A DNA stretch of 49,894 nt from Rhodanobacter glycinis. Its GTDB lineage: Bacteria; Pseudomonadota; Gammaproteobacteria; Xanthomonadales; Rhodanobacteraceae. The notes beneath the pieces are model-generated. The model saw nothing but the letters and a program-made list of their open reading frames with translations, had not been told where the DNA came from and made no database searches. Positions 33,336 to 45,400 of this stretch are shown piece after piece (within the stretch, counting starts at the first letter, position 1; every line of letters begins with the position of its first letter). The position numbers and the translations under genes were made by a program. The DNA lies in NCBI RefSeq assembly GCF_900114325.1, contig NZ_FOSR01000021.1, positions 1-49,894 on the forward strand, in the 5' to 3' direction.

Positions 33336-35459
33336 TCAGCGCACCCGTTTCCAGAAGGTCGCCTCGGACAGCGTGTGCTGGAACTTGTGCCGGGTTTCGC
33401 GGATCACGAACGGAACGTCGCATGGCTCGCCCACCGGTTCGAAGTGCGCACCGAGAACGGCCTTCAGCCCGTTCAGCGTGCCGAAGTTCTCACCGTCCTT
33501 CTTGAAGCCGCCCAGCCAGTCTGCGCGCGGCGTGTGCTCGGTCAGCCAGGTGTAGGGCGAGGCGATCATCAGCATGCCGCCGAGGTTCAGGCGTTCGTGC
33601 ACGCTTTCGAGAAAGCGTGCCGGCTGGTACAGCCGGTCGATCAGGTTGGCGGCCATGATGAAGTCGTAGTCGGTGAACTGCGGCTTCAGGTTGCAGGCAT
33701 CGCCCTGGAAAAATTCGACCTTGCCGGCGGTGTCCTGCAGATCCAAATCCGCGAGGCTGCGCGACTTGTACTGCACCAGTTCGCCTTCGTCGACCAGTGT
33801 GTAGCGCAGGCTTTCGCCACGTGCCAGCGCCACGCCCTGGCCGATGAAGCGGGCCGAGAAATCGATGCCGGTGACGAGGTCGAAGTGCCGCGCCAGCTCG
33901 AAGGTGGCGCGGCCGGAAGCGCAGCCAAGATCCAGCGCCTTGCGCCGAGGCGTATCGCCGAGTGCGTCGATGGCCAGATCCACCAGGGCCTTCGGGAAAT
34001 TCGGCACGTCGAAATAGCTGTCGCCGTAATGGAACTCGGCGTACTCGGAAAGCAGCTTGTCGGTTTCGTAGTGTGAGCCTGGCACGTGTTTCAATTCCTT
34101 GGAGACGACGTAGCGAAAACCGGCGTGCTGGAAGAAGTGCCGGCGAAATGCGTAACGCGATTCCGGCTCGGCTTCGTTGCCGCAGGATATCCACGAGCCA
34201 CCCTTCATCAGGTTGTGGCGTCCGTCGAAGGTGGGTGTGGTGAAGTCGTCGTAGATCGGATGGACGTCGAAACCCTCGAACGGGTAGATCGGCGTTTCGG
34301 TCCACTGCCAGACATTGCCGGTGAGGTCGAAGAAGTCGCCGTGCGCGAAGCGGTCGACCGGACAGGACGAGGCGAAGTGGGCCAGTTGCAGGTTCGCGTG
34401 ATCGGCACGATCGGCCACCTCGCGTTGCCCGGCGTGGTCGAGCAGGCGCTGCCACTCATCCTCGGTGGGCAGGCGCACCGGTTGGCCGCTGCTGGCGGCT
34501 TTCCAGCGGCAGAAGGCCTTGGCCTCGTGGTAGTTGGTCTCCACCGGCCAGTTCCATGGCATCGGAATTTCCTCGGTCATCAGGCGCAGGCGCCAGCCGT
34601 TCGATGCGGGCACCCAGAAGCTCGGATGCTCGGCGTGGGTGAAGTCGAGCCACTCCTTGCCTTCGTCTTCCCAATAACCCGGATGGCTGTAGCCGCCGGC
34701 CTCGACGAAGGTGAGGAATTCCTGATTGCTGACCAAGTGGCGACTGGCCTGGAACGCGGCGACATCGGCTTCGTGGCGGCCGTATTCGTTGTCCCAGCCA
34801 TAGCGCGGGCTGCTCTTGTCCTTGCCCAGGACGACGCTGCCGGCCGGTATCTTGACCAGGCTGTTGTCGGGCGCGGCGCCGGCCTCGGTGCACGGGCGCC
34901 AATGCGGATGCGGCTTCACGTAGGCCAGCTTGTGCTGGCGAATCAGCACCGACGAAGTCTCCAGATGGATGCGTTCGTGTTCGATACCCATGACGATCGC
35001 CCACCATGGGTGGTTCCAGTCGATCGGCAGCGACAGCGGAGCTTCGTCGATCAGCCGCGTGACCATCGCGCGCACCTTGGCGCGATACGCCTTGACCTCG
35101 GCCACGCTGGGCCAGTCATAGCGCTCCTCGTTGAGATCGTCCCAGCTCATTTCGTCCACGCCGACGGCGAACACCGATTCGATGCGCGGGTCGAGGCGCT
35201 CGTCGATCAGGTGCGTCAACAGCAGCTTGTTGACGAAGAATGTCGCGGTGTGGCCGAAGTAGAAAATCAGCGGATGGCGCAACGGGATGGCGTGCTCGTA
35301 ATACGCCGCATCGCAGGCCAGCGTTTCGAACAGCGACTCGTAGCGGTCGAACGTGCTGGTGAAATACGCGCGCAGCTGCCGGCGCATGGCCTGCGGATCG
35401 TCGCCGTGCAGGTTGATGCCGCGCGGGAAAGCCGGTGGTCGGTCGTCTGCCGTCGTCAT
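33336..35459 (-). CDS. ovoA: Ovothiol synthase: 5-histidylcysteine sulfoxide synthase and methyltransferase
   Basis: The 707-residue protein has the three-domain OvoA architecture. Residues about 15-180 form a DinB-like domain with iron ligands His70 (YFGHTATF) and His161/His165 in HERIHLE. Residues about 200-450 form a formylglycine-generating-enzyme-like (sulfatase-modifying) domain with PTEDEWQRLL, GNVWQWTE and LMKGGSW. Residues about 475-707 form an S-adenosylmethionine methyltransferase with LDLGCASGRATFEL and VTGIDFS. It joins cysteine to histidine C5 using oxygen and non-haem iron, then N-methylates 5-thiohistidine to ovothiol A. The upstream TTG at 35489 is a less likely start. A PLP lyase follows (OvoB candidate). 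The length and domains match full OvoA, not the shorter EgtB. Confidence 0.92.
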   Translation of the reverse strand: MTTADDRPPAFPRGINLHGDDPQAMRRQLRAYFTSTFDRYESLFETLACDAAYYEHAIPLRHPLIFYFGHTATFFVNKLLLTHLIDERLDPRIESVFAVGVDEMSWDDLNEERYDWPSVAEVKAYRAKVRAMVTRLIDEAPLSLPIDWNHPWWAIVMGIEHERIHLETSSVLIRQHKLAYVKPHPHWRPCTEAGAAPDNSLVKIPAGSVVLGKDKSSPRYGWDNEYGRHEADVAAFQASRHLVSNQEFLTFVEAGGYSHPGYWEDEGKEWLDFTHAEHPSFWVPASNGWRLRLMTEEIPMPWNWPVETNYHEAKAFCRWKAASSGQPVRLPTEDEWQRLLDHAGQREVADRADHANLQLAHFASSCPVDRFAHGDFFDLTGNVWQWTETPIYPFEGFDVHPIYDDFTTPTFDGRHNLMKGGSWISCGNEAEPESRYAFRRHFFQHAGFRYVVSKELKHVPGSHYETDKLLSEYAEFHYGDSYFDVPNFPKALVDLAIDALGDTPRRKALDLGCASGRATFELARHFDLVTGIDFSARFIGQGVALARGESLRYTLVDEGELVQYKSRSLADLDLQDTAGKVEFFQGDACNLKPQFTDYDFIMAANLIDRLYQPARFLESVHERLNLGGMLMIASPYTWLTEHTPRADWLGGFKKDGENFGTLNGLKAVLGAHFEPVGEPCDVPFVIRETRHKFQHTLSEATFWKRVR

Positions 35460-35754
35460 GGGGGTGCGGTCTTGGCGTGGGGAATTCAAACCATGGGCCC
35501 TTCGTTTCGTCGAGGCAAGAGGAAAAGGTCATGCGAACAGGTAGCTGTCGCATGGGATGCGATACGTGGCGCTGCGGTTCCTGCGCCACTCCCGGCACCA
35601 CGGCGGCTGCAGGCGTTGCCAATGCTTCAAGTTACCGCGTTCGGTCCCGTTCTTGCACTGATGTGGGACAAATCGTTGGCCTCGCCACGTGTGGCGTATT
35701 GAATCGGTTCGCCGCGGACTCCATTCTCATGCACTTGCCCCGCAGGAATTTGCC

Positions 35755-36459
35755 ATGTCCACGCTTGCCGATTTTCCCGTCGTCCGTCGCTGGCCGGCGA
35801 CGCATCCCGATCGTATCCAGCTGTATTCGCTGAACACGCCCAATGGCGTGAAGGCATCGATCATGCTGGAGGAGACGGGTTTGCCTTACGAGGCGCATCT
35901 GGTCGACATCATGAAGGACGAGAGTCATCTGCCGGAGTTCCTCGCACTCAATCCCAACGGCAAGATTCCCGCGATGATCGACCCCGACGGCCCGGATGGC
36001 AAAGCGCTGGGCCTGTTCGAATCCGGCGCGATCCTGATGTACCTGGCCGAAAAGAGCGGCAAGTTCATGCCATCCGATGCGGCCGGTCGCTGGGAGACGA
36101 TCCAGTGGGTGTTTTTCCAGATGGCCTCGATCGGGCCGATGTTCGGGCAGGTGGGTTTCTTCAACAAGTTCGCTGGCAAGGCGTACGAGGACAAGCGCCC
36201 GCTGCAGCGCTATGCCACCGAGTCGCAGCGCTTGCTCGGCGTGCTGGATGGCCGGCTGGATGGCCGCGACTGGATCATGGGCGCCGACTACGGCATCGCC
36301 GACATCGCCACGCTGGGTTGGGTGAACAACCTCATCACCTTCTACGAGGCGCGCGAGCTGGTGCAGTTCGACCGCTACGCCAATGTGGCCGCATGGCTTG
36401 AGCGTGGCCTGGCGCGGCCGGCGGTGCAGCGCGGGCTGGCGATTCCAGCGCGCGGCTGA
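35755..36459 (+). CDS. Glutathione transferase of the YghU/YfcG (Nu) type
   Basis: The 234-residue protein carries the Nu-class hallmark LYSLNTPNGVKASIMLEE with Asn/Thr in place of catalytic Tyr or Cys, then HLPEFLALNPNGKIPAM (cis-Pro), LFESGAILMYLAEK, and the helical domain WVFFQMASIGPMFGQVGFF. Such enzymes (YghU, YfcG) reduce disulphides or hydroperoxides with glutathione. An AGGAA site precedes the ATG. It is divergent from ovoA across 295 bases, in which I see no other gene, suggesting joint thiol-redox control. Confidence 0.88.
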   Translation: MSTLADFPVVRRWPATHPDRIQLYSLNTPNGVKASIMLEETGLPYEAHLVDIMKDESHLPEFLALNPNGKIPAMIDPDGPDGKALGLFESGAILMYLAEKSGKFMPSDAAGRWETIQWVFFQMASIGPMFGQVGFFNKFAGKAYEDKRPLQRYATESQRLLGVLDGRLDGRDWIMGADYGIADIATLGWVNNLITFYEARELVQFDRYANVAAWLERGLARPAVQRGLAIPARG

Positions 36460-36480
36460 AGCGACGACAGGTTCAGCCAT

Positions 36481-36557
36481 GTAGGAGCGCACCCTGTGCG
36501 CGAATTGCTCTTGGTTTCGACCGGGCAAGAGCATTCGCGCACAGGGTGCGCTCCTAC
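36481..36557. repeat. Large REP-like inverted repeat
   Basis: The left arm (36481-36513), starting GTAGGAGCGCACCCTGTGCG, pairs with the right arm (36526-36557), ending in GCGCTCCTAC, around a 12-base loop, with one bulged base. It lies between convergent genes and could end transcription in both directions. The GTAGGAGCGC type is a known intergenic palindrome of Xanthomonadaceae, and a relative is at 42614. Confidence 0.75.
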
Positions 36558-36598
36558 CATTGAAACTGATGGCGGTGTTTCACGAGCTCTGGCGTGAC

Positions 36599-38803
36599 TT
36601 ATTCGCCCGGGTGGTAAACCCGCTCGGTGTGGCCTTTCAGCTGGTCCGGCCAGAAGTACACCGTGCGCAGGTTGCCGGTGGTGTAGCGCTCGGCCTCGTC
36701 GTCGAAGTGCTTCGAATCGGGATGGCCGCTTTCGCCGCCGGCGGTGATCGCGCGGGCGCTCACCTTGGGGCCGAATTCGACCACCGCGACGAAGCTGTTG
36801 CCACTGGTGCCGTAGTAACGCTTGGTGCCCGGCCAGCGGTGCGCGCCGAACGAGGCCAGTGAACCCCAGCGCGACGACACGAATGGCACCGGAATGCTGG
36901 GCTTGCTGTCGTCGAAATGCGATGCGATGGCATCGTCCAGGCGCTGGAAACGGTTGATCTGCCCCCACGCCACGCCCCAGCTTCCGAAGTCGTGGACCAG
37001 CCGATCAACGGCTTCGTCCAGCGCATGCAATCGCTCTTGCGCACCGGCGGCGCCGGCCATGTAGTCGTACGGCGAAACGTCGAGTGCCTTGGCCTTGGCG
37101 TAGGTCTCGTTCCACAACGTGTCGCCCCAGAACACTGCCAGCGACGTGGGCATGGAGGCGATGCCCCAGCGATCGTCCCAGTGGCGCAACAGTTCGATCG
37201 GCCCGGCCAGCTTCACGTGTTGCGGATCGCTGGCGGGCAGCGCGTCGTAGTCGTGCAGCAGGATCGGGATCAGCCGTGCGAAGGCGGGCAAGTTTGAATC
37301 GAATGCCGTGGTGATCAGCTTGGGCAGACTGAAGCCGCTGGCGTCGGTAAGCATCTGCGTGGCGTGGATGCCGCGCGGATTCTCGCCGAAGGTATCAATG
37401 TAGCGCGGAAAGTCGGCCTTTTTCGGGCTGTACTTGCCGGCGGCCGAATACGGCCAGTCGTTGGTGTTCATCGCCCAGCCGTTGGGCGGATTCACCGCTT
37501 GCGGCAACTGGTCCAGCGGGGTGAGGCCGTGCCAGTCGGTGGCCGGATTGCTGCCGTCGACCGGCTTGGTGTAATCGAAGCGGTTGTCGCGTTTGGGCAC
37601 GAATTGCGGCATCAGGAAGGCGATCTCGCCCTTGTCGTCGGCGAACAGCGTGTTGTTGGACGAGTTGGCCTTGAGCTCGGCGACTTTCATGTAGCTGGCG
37701 TAGTCATGCGCCTTGGTACGCAGCCAGCTCTGTTCCAGTGCGCGCATCGGACGATTCATCAGCGTGGTGGCGATCCACTTGCCGTCGGCCTTGCGCACGA
37801 TCGGGCCGTGCTTGGTGAAGTAAGCGGTAAAGCTGCGCGATGTCATCGTGCCATCGGTGGCTCGGTAAGGCACGACAATCGTGCGTTCGGTTACCGGCAG
37901 TAGCTTGTCACCGTAGCGATAGAACAGCTTGCCGCCCTTGTGCACGATGGTCTCGGCGAATTCATCCACCGCATCCATGCCGGTGGAGGTATGCATCCAG
38001 CCGATGTGCTGGTTGAAGCCCTGGTAGACGAAGAACTGGCCCCAGGTCACCGCGCCGTAGGCGTCTAGCCCCTCGTTGCTGGACATCTGCAACTCGGAGC
38101 GGAAATAAAACGAGGTATGCGGATTGATCAGCAGCAGCGCGTGTCCGTCCGTGCTGAGCTTCGGTGCGATGGCGATGCCGTTGGAACCGGTGGGTTCGGC
38201 CCAGCTCGGCGGATTCACTTGTGCGAGGGCCGGGTGCTCGTCACCGTAGAAAACCGCCAGTTGCTTCAGCGATACGCGCTCGATATCGCCACCGATGCTG
38301 CCTTCGCTGAAGGACAGCGCCATCCACGATTCGAAGTGATGGATCACGCGCGGGCGCACGTCCGGGTGGGTGGCCAGGTAATCGTTGAGGCCATCGGCCC
38401 AGGCGTCCATCAGCTTTTTCAGCCACGCCGGGCTTTGCGCGTACTTCTGTTTCAGTACCACCGGGTCGATGAACAGCTTCATGCGCAGATCGCGCCAGAT
38501 TGCCGACCGGCCCTCGGTTTCGGCCAGCCGCCCCATGGCGTTGAGGTAGTTGGTCTCGACCCGGTTGAAGTCGTCCTCGGCTTGCGCGTAGGCCATGCCG
38601 AACACTGCGTCGGCATCGGTCTTGCCGTGTACGTGGGCAATGCCCCAGTCATCGCGGGTGATGGTGACGGCCTGCGACTCGCGCTGCCAGCGTGCCTGTT
38701 CGGGCGTGGTTGCCTGCGCGGCAGTGGCGAGGCCGAGCGTGAGCAGTGCGGCCAGCGGCAAAAGTGCGTGCGCAGCGGTGCGGCGTGATGGGTGGGTGTG
38801 CAT
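36599..38803 (-). CDS. Penicillin acylase family protein, exported
   Basis: The 734-residue protein has a signal peptide (HALLPLAALLTLGLATAAQA) and the Ntn-hydrolase layout of penicillin acylases. The alpha segment (VTITRDDWGIAHVHGKTDAD, FGMAYAQAEDDFNRVE) is followed by an N-terminal serine of the beta chain at PTGSNGIAI (Ser207), exposed by self-cleavage. Further motifs are GINPHTS-like LLINPHTSFYF, a strand with NTNDWPYSA, and the C-terminal GWGVAWGQINRFQRLDD with GGESGHPDSKHFDDE. It hydrolyses N-acyl bonds (lactones' acyl-homoserines, beta-lactams or acyl-amino acids); the natural substrate is unknown. A role in N-acylhomoserine lactone degradation is possible. Confidence 0.88.
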   Translation of the reverse strand: MHTHPSRRTAAHALLPLAALLTLGLATAAQATTPEQARWQRESQAVTITRDDWGIAHVHGKTDADAVFGMAYAQAEDDFNRVETNYLNAMGRLAETEGRSAIWRDLRMKLFIDPVVLKQKYAQSPAWLKKLMDAWADGLNDYLATHPDVRPRVIHHFESWMALSFSEGSIGGDIERVSLKQLAVFYGDEHPALAQVNPPSWAEPTGSNGIAIAPKLSTDGHALLLINPHTSFYFRSELQMSSNEGLDAYGAVTWGQFFVYQGFNQHIGWMHTSTGMDAVDEFAETIVHKGGKLFYRYGDKLLPVTERTIVVPYRATDGTMTSRSFTAYFTKHGPIVRKADGKWIATTLMNRPMRALEQSWLRTKAHDYASYMKVAELKANSSNNTLFADDKGEIAFLMPQFVPKRDNRFDYTKPVDGSNPATDWHGLTPLDQLPQAVNPPNGWAMNTNDWPYSAAGKYSPKKADFPRYIDTFGENPRGIHATQMLTDASGFSLPKLITTAFDSNLPAFARLIPILLHDYDALPASDPQHVKLAGPIELLRHWDDRWGIASMPTSLAVFWGDTLWNETYAKAKALDVSPYDYMAGAAGAQERLHALDEAVDRLVHDFGSWGVAWGQINRFQRLDDAIASHFDDSKPSIPVPFVSSRWGSLASFGAHRWPGTKRYYGTSGNSFVAVVEFGPKVSARAITAGGESGHPDSKHFDDEAERYTTGNLRTVYFWPDQLKGHTERVYHPGE

Positions 38804-39031
38804 GGATGTGGGTCCCCTTGGCAGGCGGCGACGTTTGGGCTGTCGTCCGTTCAGCGCGTGTGGCAAGTCGTTTCCAACAGTAGCAGGCGGCGCCGGCCGT
38901 GGCAGGGACATGCGCCATTCGTCGGGGGTGATGGCGCAGGTTGCGACGTGTCGATTTCGGGCCGGCTGGTTCGTCGTGACCATGGATATCCCATGCCGGA
39001 ATCCATTGCCCACGACAAAGGAAGACGTCCC

Positions 39032-39454
39032 ATGCACATCAATCCCTACCTTTTCTTCGAAGGCCGCTGCGATGAGGCCATCGACTTCTATCGGCAGGCG
39101 CTGGATGCCGAAGTGCTGATGCGGTTGCGCTACGGCGACGGCCCGGACGGCAGCTGCCCTGGCGGCACGAAGCCGCCGGCGGACAAGGTCATGCACGCTT
39201 GCATCCAGTTGGGCTCGACCCAGCTGATGATGTCCGACGGCATGTGCAGCGGCCAGCCGCAGTTCAAGGGCGTGGCCTTGTCGCTGACTGCGACAAGTGA
39301 CGCCGATGCACGGCGACGCTTCGACGCCCTCGCTGAAGGCGGGCAAGTCCAGATGCCGCTGGGGCCGAGCTTCTTCGCCAGCAGCTTCGGCATGCTGGAA
39401 GACCGTTTCGGCGTGTCATGGATGGTGGTGGTGCCGAGCGCGCCGGCGAGCTGA
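39032..39454 (+). CDS. VOC family protein (PhnB/YjdN type)
   Basis: The 140-residue protein is PhnB-like: MHINPYLFFEGRCDEAIDFY, MRLRYGDGPDG, CIQLGSTQLMMSDGM, LSLTATSDADARRRFDALAE and FGMLEDRFGVSWMVV. No activity is established for this subfamily. The AAAGGAAGACGTCC segment places the ribosome-binding site. It is divergent from the penicillin acylase gene and its stop is only three bases from the stop of the converging potassium-channel gene. Confidence 0.88.
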   Translation: MHINPYLFFEGRCDEAIDFYRQALDAEVLMRLRYGDGPDGSCPGGTKPPADKVMHACIQLGSTQLMMSDGMCSGQPQFKGVALSLTATSDADARRRFDALAEGGQVQMPLGPSFFASSFGMLEDRFGVSWMVVVPSAPAS

Positions 39455-42400
39455 ACGTCAGCTCGGCTTGGCGGGTTCGGATACCTGCTGGAACACGCGC
39501 TGCATCACGAAGTCCGGCGTCACCTGTTCGCCGGACAACAGCATGGCCAGCAGTTCGCCGCCGAGCACTTGCGGGGCGATCACCACGTCAGGTTGCACCA
39601 GCTTCACGCGGCTGAGATGGCGCGCATCGTTGACCGCGGCGACCGTGCGCGCGTGGCCTTCCAGTTCTTTCACCGCCAGCACCACGAAGGCGTTTTCCGA
39701 ATCGTCGGCCAGCATCGCCAACACCGCTTCGGCGCGATGCGCGCCGGCCTCGCGCAGGATCTCGGTGCTGCTGGGGTCGCCCACCACGTAATCGGTGTCC
39801 TTCAGCTCGCCTTCTTCCGGTGCCTCGCGCAGCAGGCGGGTGACCGGGCGACCGCGACGGGCCAGCTCGTGCCAGGTGTTGATGGCCAGCGAGGTATTGC
39901 CGATCACCACGAAATGGTTTTCACGTTTCATGCGCGAACCCTTGCGATTGACGATGCGTTGCAGACTGCGGCTGACCATCGGCGCGATCACCGCGGTCAA
40001 CGACGTGGCGAACACCGCCACGCCCAGCACGATCACCGAGACGGTGAACAATTTGGCTTCGGAGGTTTGCGGCGTGATATCGCCGTAACCCACCGTGCTC
40101 ATGGTGACCATGGAAAAGTACAGCGCCGTGACCAGGTCAGTGATCTGCGGCTTGAAATCCATGCCCAGATAGTACGCGCCGAAGGTGGCGTACATCAGCA
40201 GCATCGCCACCGAGGTCAGTGCGAACAAGGTGCTGGCGGCGACGCTGGTGCGGTCGAACTGCCGCCAGGAGAACAGCAAGGCCACCAGCACGAAGACGAA
40301 ATACGCCAGCAGGACATGGTCGTGATGGCTGTGCTGGCCGATCACCAGGCTGAAGGTGCCGACGATTTCCAGCAGCAGCGCCATGGTCCAGGCCAGCCGC
40401 GAACGCCACAACAGGCCCAGCGCCATGGTCAGCATGCCGCCGCCGATCAGCAGCGATGGCAGCATCTTCGGCTGCAGGTGCGAAGCGTTGAGCACCAGTA
40501 GCTGGGCGTAATCGTGCCAGTGCGTACCCAGCTCGGCACGCAGCAGCGACAGGCCCGCCAGCCCCAGCAGCAGTGCCAACGGCACGTGGGGGAACCAGTG
40601 CCGGCCGCGCACGACATGGTGGAAGCGTTGCAGCTGGGCGCGCAGGCGCCGGATCGGAGCGGGAGTCATCGTGGTATGCGCAGTTCCTTGGCAACCGCGT
40701 CAGCGGTGATCGCGAGTATGGCGCTCACCTTAGCAAGCCGTGCGATCAGGGCCAACTTCCACCCGTGCGCAAACGCGCGGCCGGAGCCGCGAAGTCGGCT
40801 CGTCTGCCGAGTTTTCTCCCGCTCGAGTGGCCAGGACCGGGGCAGCGCGTGCCACGCCCGGCCCACTGTGGAAAAGCCGTCAGTGCAACTGCACGTCGAC
40901 CAGGGTCGGAGTTTCCTGGTACAGCGTCGGGAAGGTGCGCTTCAACTGGGTGAGTTTCGGCGCATCGTTGATCGCGACGTACAGGTTGTTCGGGTGCAGT
41001 TGCACGTAATTCTGGTGATAGGCCTCGCCCATGTAGAACGTGTGCAATGGGGCCACCCGGGTGACGATGGGCGCCGCGAACACCTTCGCGGCAGTGAGCT
41101 GGGCGATGTAGGCGTCAGCGACGCGTTGCTGCATCGGGTTTGCGTAGAAGATTTCCGAGCGATATTGCGTGCCGCTGTCCGGACCTTGCCGGTTGAGTTC
41201 GGTGGGATCGTGGGCCACGGCGAAATACACCTGCAACAACTGGCCGTAACTGACCACCGACGGGTCGAAACGCAGCTCGATCGACTCGGCATGGCCGGTA
41301 TCGCCGTCACTGACATCGGCGTAGTTCGCGGTCGCCGCACTGCCACCGGTGTAGCCGGCCCAGACATGGCGCACGCCGCGCACGTGCTCGAACACGGCCT
41401 GCATGCCCCAGAAGCAGCCGCCGGCGAACACGGCGGTGCGGTCGCCCTGGGGTGTCGTCAGCTTGGGGGCATCGAGAGTGGGTGCGGGTACCGGGCGCTC
41501 CGCGGCGCTGGCGCTGCAGGCGGCAAGCCCGGCCAGGAGCACCAAGGCAACGAGGTGGGCGAGGGGACGATGACGCATGGCGAAACTCCGCAGCGGTGGG
41601 TACCTGTTGATTCGCTGCATCGGTTTGCCCGGTTACCTGATCGATGCCAGGCCGGGCGCGGGAGGCCGGTGGTATCGTGATAGTCCCGCCTGTCAAAAAT
41701 GCCATGAGCGACGATTTCGACCTGAACGCCTATCTGCGACGCATCGGCTATCACCCGACGCCGGCCGTCGACGTGCAAACGCTGCGCGGGTTGGCCGTGG
41801 CCCATGTCGCGGCGTTGCCCTTCGAGAACCTCAACCCGTGGCTTGGCATGCCGGTGCTGTTGTCGGTCGATGCGCTGGAACGCAAGCTGGTGCAGGGTGG
41901 CCGTGGCGGTTATTGCTTCGAGCAGAACGGGCTGTTTGCCGCTGCCTTGCGCGCGATCGGTTTCGAGGTGCAGACCTTGATTGCCCGGGTGCTGTGGAAT
42001 CGGCCCGAGGATGCGATCACCGCGCAGACCCACATGTTGTTGCAGATCACGCTGGATGGCGAAAGCTGGCTGGCCGACGTGGGTTTCGGCGCGCTGGCGC
42101 TGGCGGGCGCGTTGCGTCTGCAACCCGATATCGAACAACCCACCGCGCTGGAGCCATTCCGCCTGCTGCAGCACGGCGACGAATGGGTCATGCAAGGCTG
42201 CGTGCGCGGCGCGTGGTTGCCCTTGTACCGCTTCGATCTGCGGCCGCATCCGCCGATCGATTACGAGGTGGCCAACCACTACGTTTCGACCCATCCGCAA
42301 TCGCACTTCGTGAATCTCCTGATCGTGGATCGAACGGCATCGGACCGGCGCCTGAGCCTGTGTGACCGCGAGTTCACCGTGCGCCGGCTGGGTGCCGAGC

Positions 42401-45400
42401 CGGAGCGGCGCACGTTGCGCAGTGTCGCCGAGTTGCGGCACGTGCTGGAAAGCGAATTCCTGCTGCGGCTTCCTGACGAGGACGCGCTGGATCGCCGGCT
42501 GGAGGCGTTGCCTGAGGGGGATTGAGGTGGCGGCGTGGCTTCGACTTCGCGCCTGCGGCGCTACGCTCGGCCCGAACTGCCCATCGTTCGCCCAGAAGGT
42601 TTGACGATCTTTTGTAGGAGCCCGCTCGCGGGCGATGCCGTTGTTTTGAGTTTCTCTCTGTCCACCATGGCAAGAGCATCGCCCGCGAGCGGGCTCCTGC
42701 CAGGGCTTTGAACGTTCATGGCGGGGAGAGGATGAACTTCTCGACGGCCCTGGGCGCCGGGCGGTGTACGCCGTGCTTCGGAACGCGCCGCTCAGTCGTT
42801 GGCGGTGTCGAGCGCCACCACGTGAATCTCCACATCCTCGATCCGTACCACCTGGCCTGCGTGAATCTTGCAGGTCTTGCGCAGTTCCACCTGGCCATCC
42901 ACGCTCACGTCGCCGCTGGCGACAATGGCCTTGCCGGCGCCGCCGCTGTCGCACAGGCCGGTCAGTTTCAGCAGCTGGTTGAGTTCGACGTAATCGCGGT
43001 CGAGTTCGAAGGTGAGGAAATGCACGGTCAGGCCTGGGTATCGGAGTGGTCGGTGTCGGGCAGGGCGAGGAAGGCGAAGAACGGCCGCTCGTGTTCCAGC
43101 GCGAAGGTGGCGGCGTCGTCGAGGATGCCGAGCAAGATGTCGAATTCGAGACCGTCGGCACGGCGCAGGTCGGCGGCATGGCCAAACAGCAGCGCATGGC
43201 CCCAGGCGTCCTGCCACACCGGGTCGCGCAGGCAGTCGGCCAGGGCATCCCAGTTGTGGCCGAAGTCGGCCGGCAGCGGCAGCGCGGTTGCCATGCGCCG
43301 GAGCAGGTCGGCCTTGCCATGGCAATGGGCAAGATCCACACGGATCACGCTGAGCTCTTCACGCACCGCGGCGGCGGCCATGCTGTCCAGGTCGTCCTCG
43401 TCCACGAAATACACGCCGCTGTGGGCGGGGCGGGAAAGGTTCAGTTCGGCGTCGTGCGTGTTCATGGGTGCCAGCTGAAGCGGCGGAAGCTGCGGTAGTG
43501 GTCGTCAGTGTAGTAGTAGACCATCGGCGGTGTGCCGCCGGTGATGATGCGGCGGGTGCCACGGGTGCGTGCCCCCGGGGTTTCCACGGTGTACTCGTGG
43601 TAGTAACCGCGCGGCTGCTTTGGCAGCAGGCCCTCGTAATTGCCGAACACCACCCCGTCCTGATGGTGCGGGAACGGGCCGCCGCGAGCGATCAGTGCCA
43701 GTGTCTGGCGTGCCTCCGGCGGCAGGAAAGCGGGCAGGCCGGTGTCTCCCGCGGCGGTGGCCGTAGCGCTCGGCGTGTTCGGGGCGGTCGTATGTGTCCC
43801 CTCCCGCTGCCAGATGAACGCCAGCGCGAGAATGACAACGACAAGCAGCGGTTTCCAGGAGCGCATGGGGGCGGCCGGCAATGGACAGGCGGACAGCTTA
43901 ACGGATGGTGCGGAGGCCTCACGAGCCAGATTCCGTATCGCAAGAAATTGCACGCACGTGGGGTGGCCTCGCGATTGCGCACTTGCCCGCGGTCGTTCCG
44001 CCTTGGCCTCCCGAGTAACTCGTTTTTCTGGGAGTGGCATCGGGCGTGACTTCCAGCGCTGGCCTCGCGGCGATTTTGCCGCGATAGTGGGCGGATTCGT
44101 ATCCACTGGAGCCGACGATGTCCCAGCGTTCCCTCTCCCTGCGCCTGGCCGTGTGCAGCGCGTTGTTCGCCTTTGCCGCCGCAGCGAGCGCCCAGACAGC
44201 ACCGGCGGCCTCGCCGACCAGCGCTTCGGCGGTCACGCAAGCGGCGCTGCCGGCGCAGTTGCAGGATTTCACCGCCTATGTCGACAACACCCTGAAAACC
44301 TTCAAGGTGCCGGGCGTGGCGGTGGCCATCGTCAAGGATGGCAAGGTGGTGATGGAGCAGGGCTTTGGCGTGCGCGAGATCGGCAAGCCGACCAAGGTGG
44401 ATGCGAACACGTCGTTCGCGATCGCCTCCAACACCAAGGCCTTCACCGCCGCCTCGCTGCAGATGCTGGCCGACGAGGGCAAGCTGGACATGGACGCGCG
44501 GGTGATCGATTACCTGCCGTGGTTCCGCATGTCCAACAGCTACGTGACCCACGAAATGCGCGTTCGCGACCTGCTGGCGCATCGCAGCGGCCTGAGCCTG
44601 GGCGCGGGCGATCTGCTGTACTGGCCGCCGACCAGCTACACCACCAAGGACGTGGTGGAGCGGTTGGCGAAGGTGCCGATCAAGAACAGCTTCCGCGGAC
44701 ACTACGCCTACGACAACATCCTGTTCGCGGTGGCCACGCTGGTGATCGAGAAGGTCTCCGGCGAAAGCTACGCCAACTTCGTGCGCGACCACATCTTCAA
44801 GCCGGTGGGCATGGACGAGTCGCTGATCGACTGCACCTACCTCAAGCCCGGCATGGACGTGGCCACCGGTCACGCGCCGTACAACTTCAAGGACATCAAG
44901 CCGGTGCCGCCGATGGCCTGGCTCAACGATCCGGGCGCCGGCGGCATCTACGCCAGCGTGCACGACCTGGCCAAGTGGATGAATGTGCAACTCGCCGGCG
45001 GCAAGCTGCCGGATGGCAAGCAACTGTTCTCCGAGAAGAGCCACCACGAGATGTGGTCGATGCTCACGCCGATCCCGATCCACAAGCCGTCGATCCCCGA
45101 GCTGGCCCCGCTCACGCCGGAGTACTACGGCTACGGCGAGGGCTGGTTCCTCAGCACCTACCAGGGCCAGAAACTGGTCTGGCACACCGGCGGCTGGCCG
45201 GGCTTCGTTTCGCGCGTGACGATGGTGCCGAAGCTGCACCTGGGCGTGGTGGTGCTGACCAACCAGCAGTCCGGCGCAGCGTTCAACGCCATCACCTATC
45301 GCGTGCTCGACGCCTACATGAATCCCGGCAAGAAGACCGATTGGGTCGCGGTGTACGACAAGGCGGTGAAGCAGTTCAATGCCAACGCCGACACTAGCTG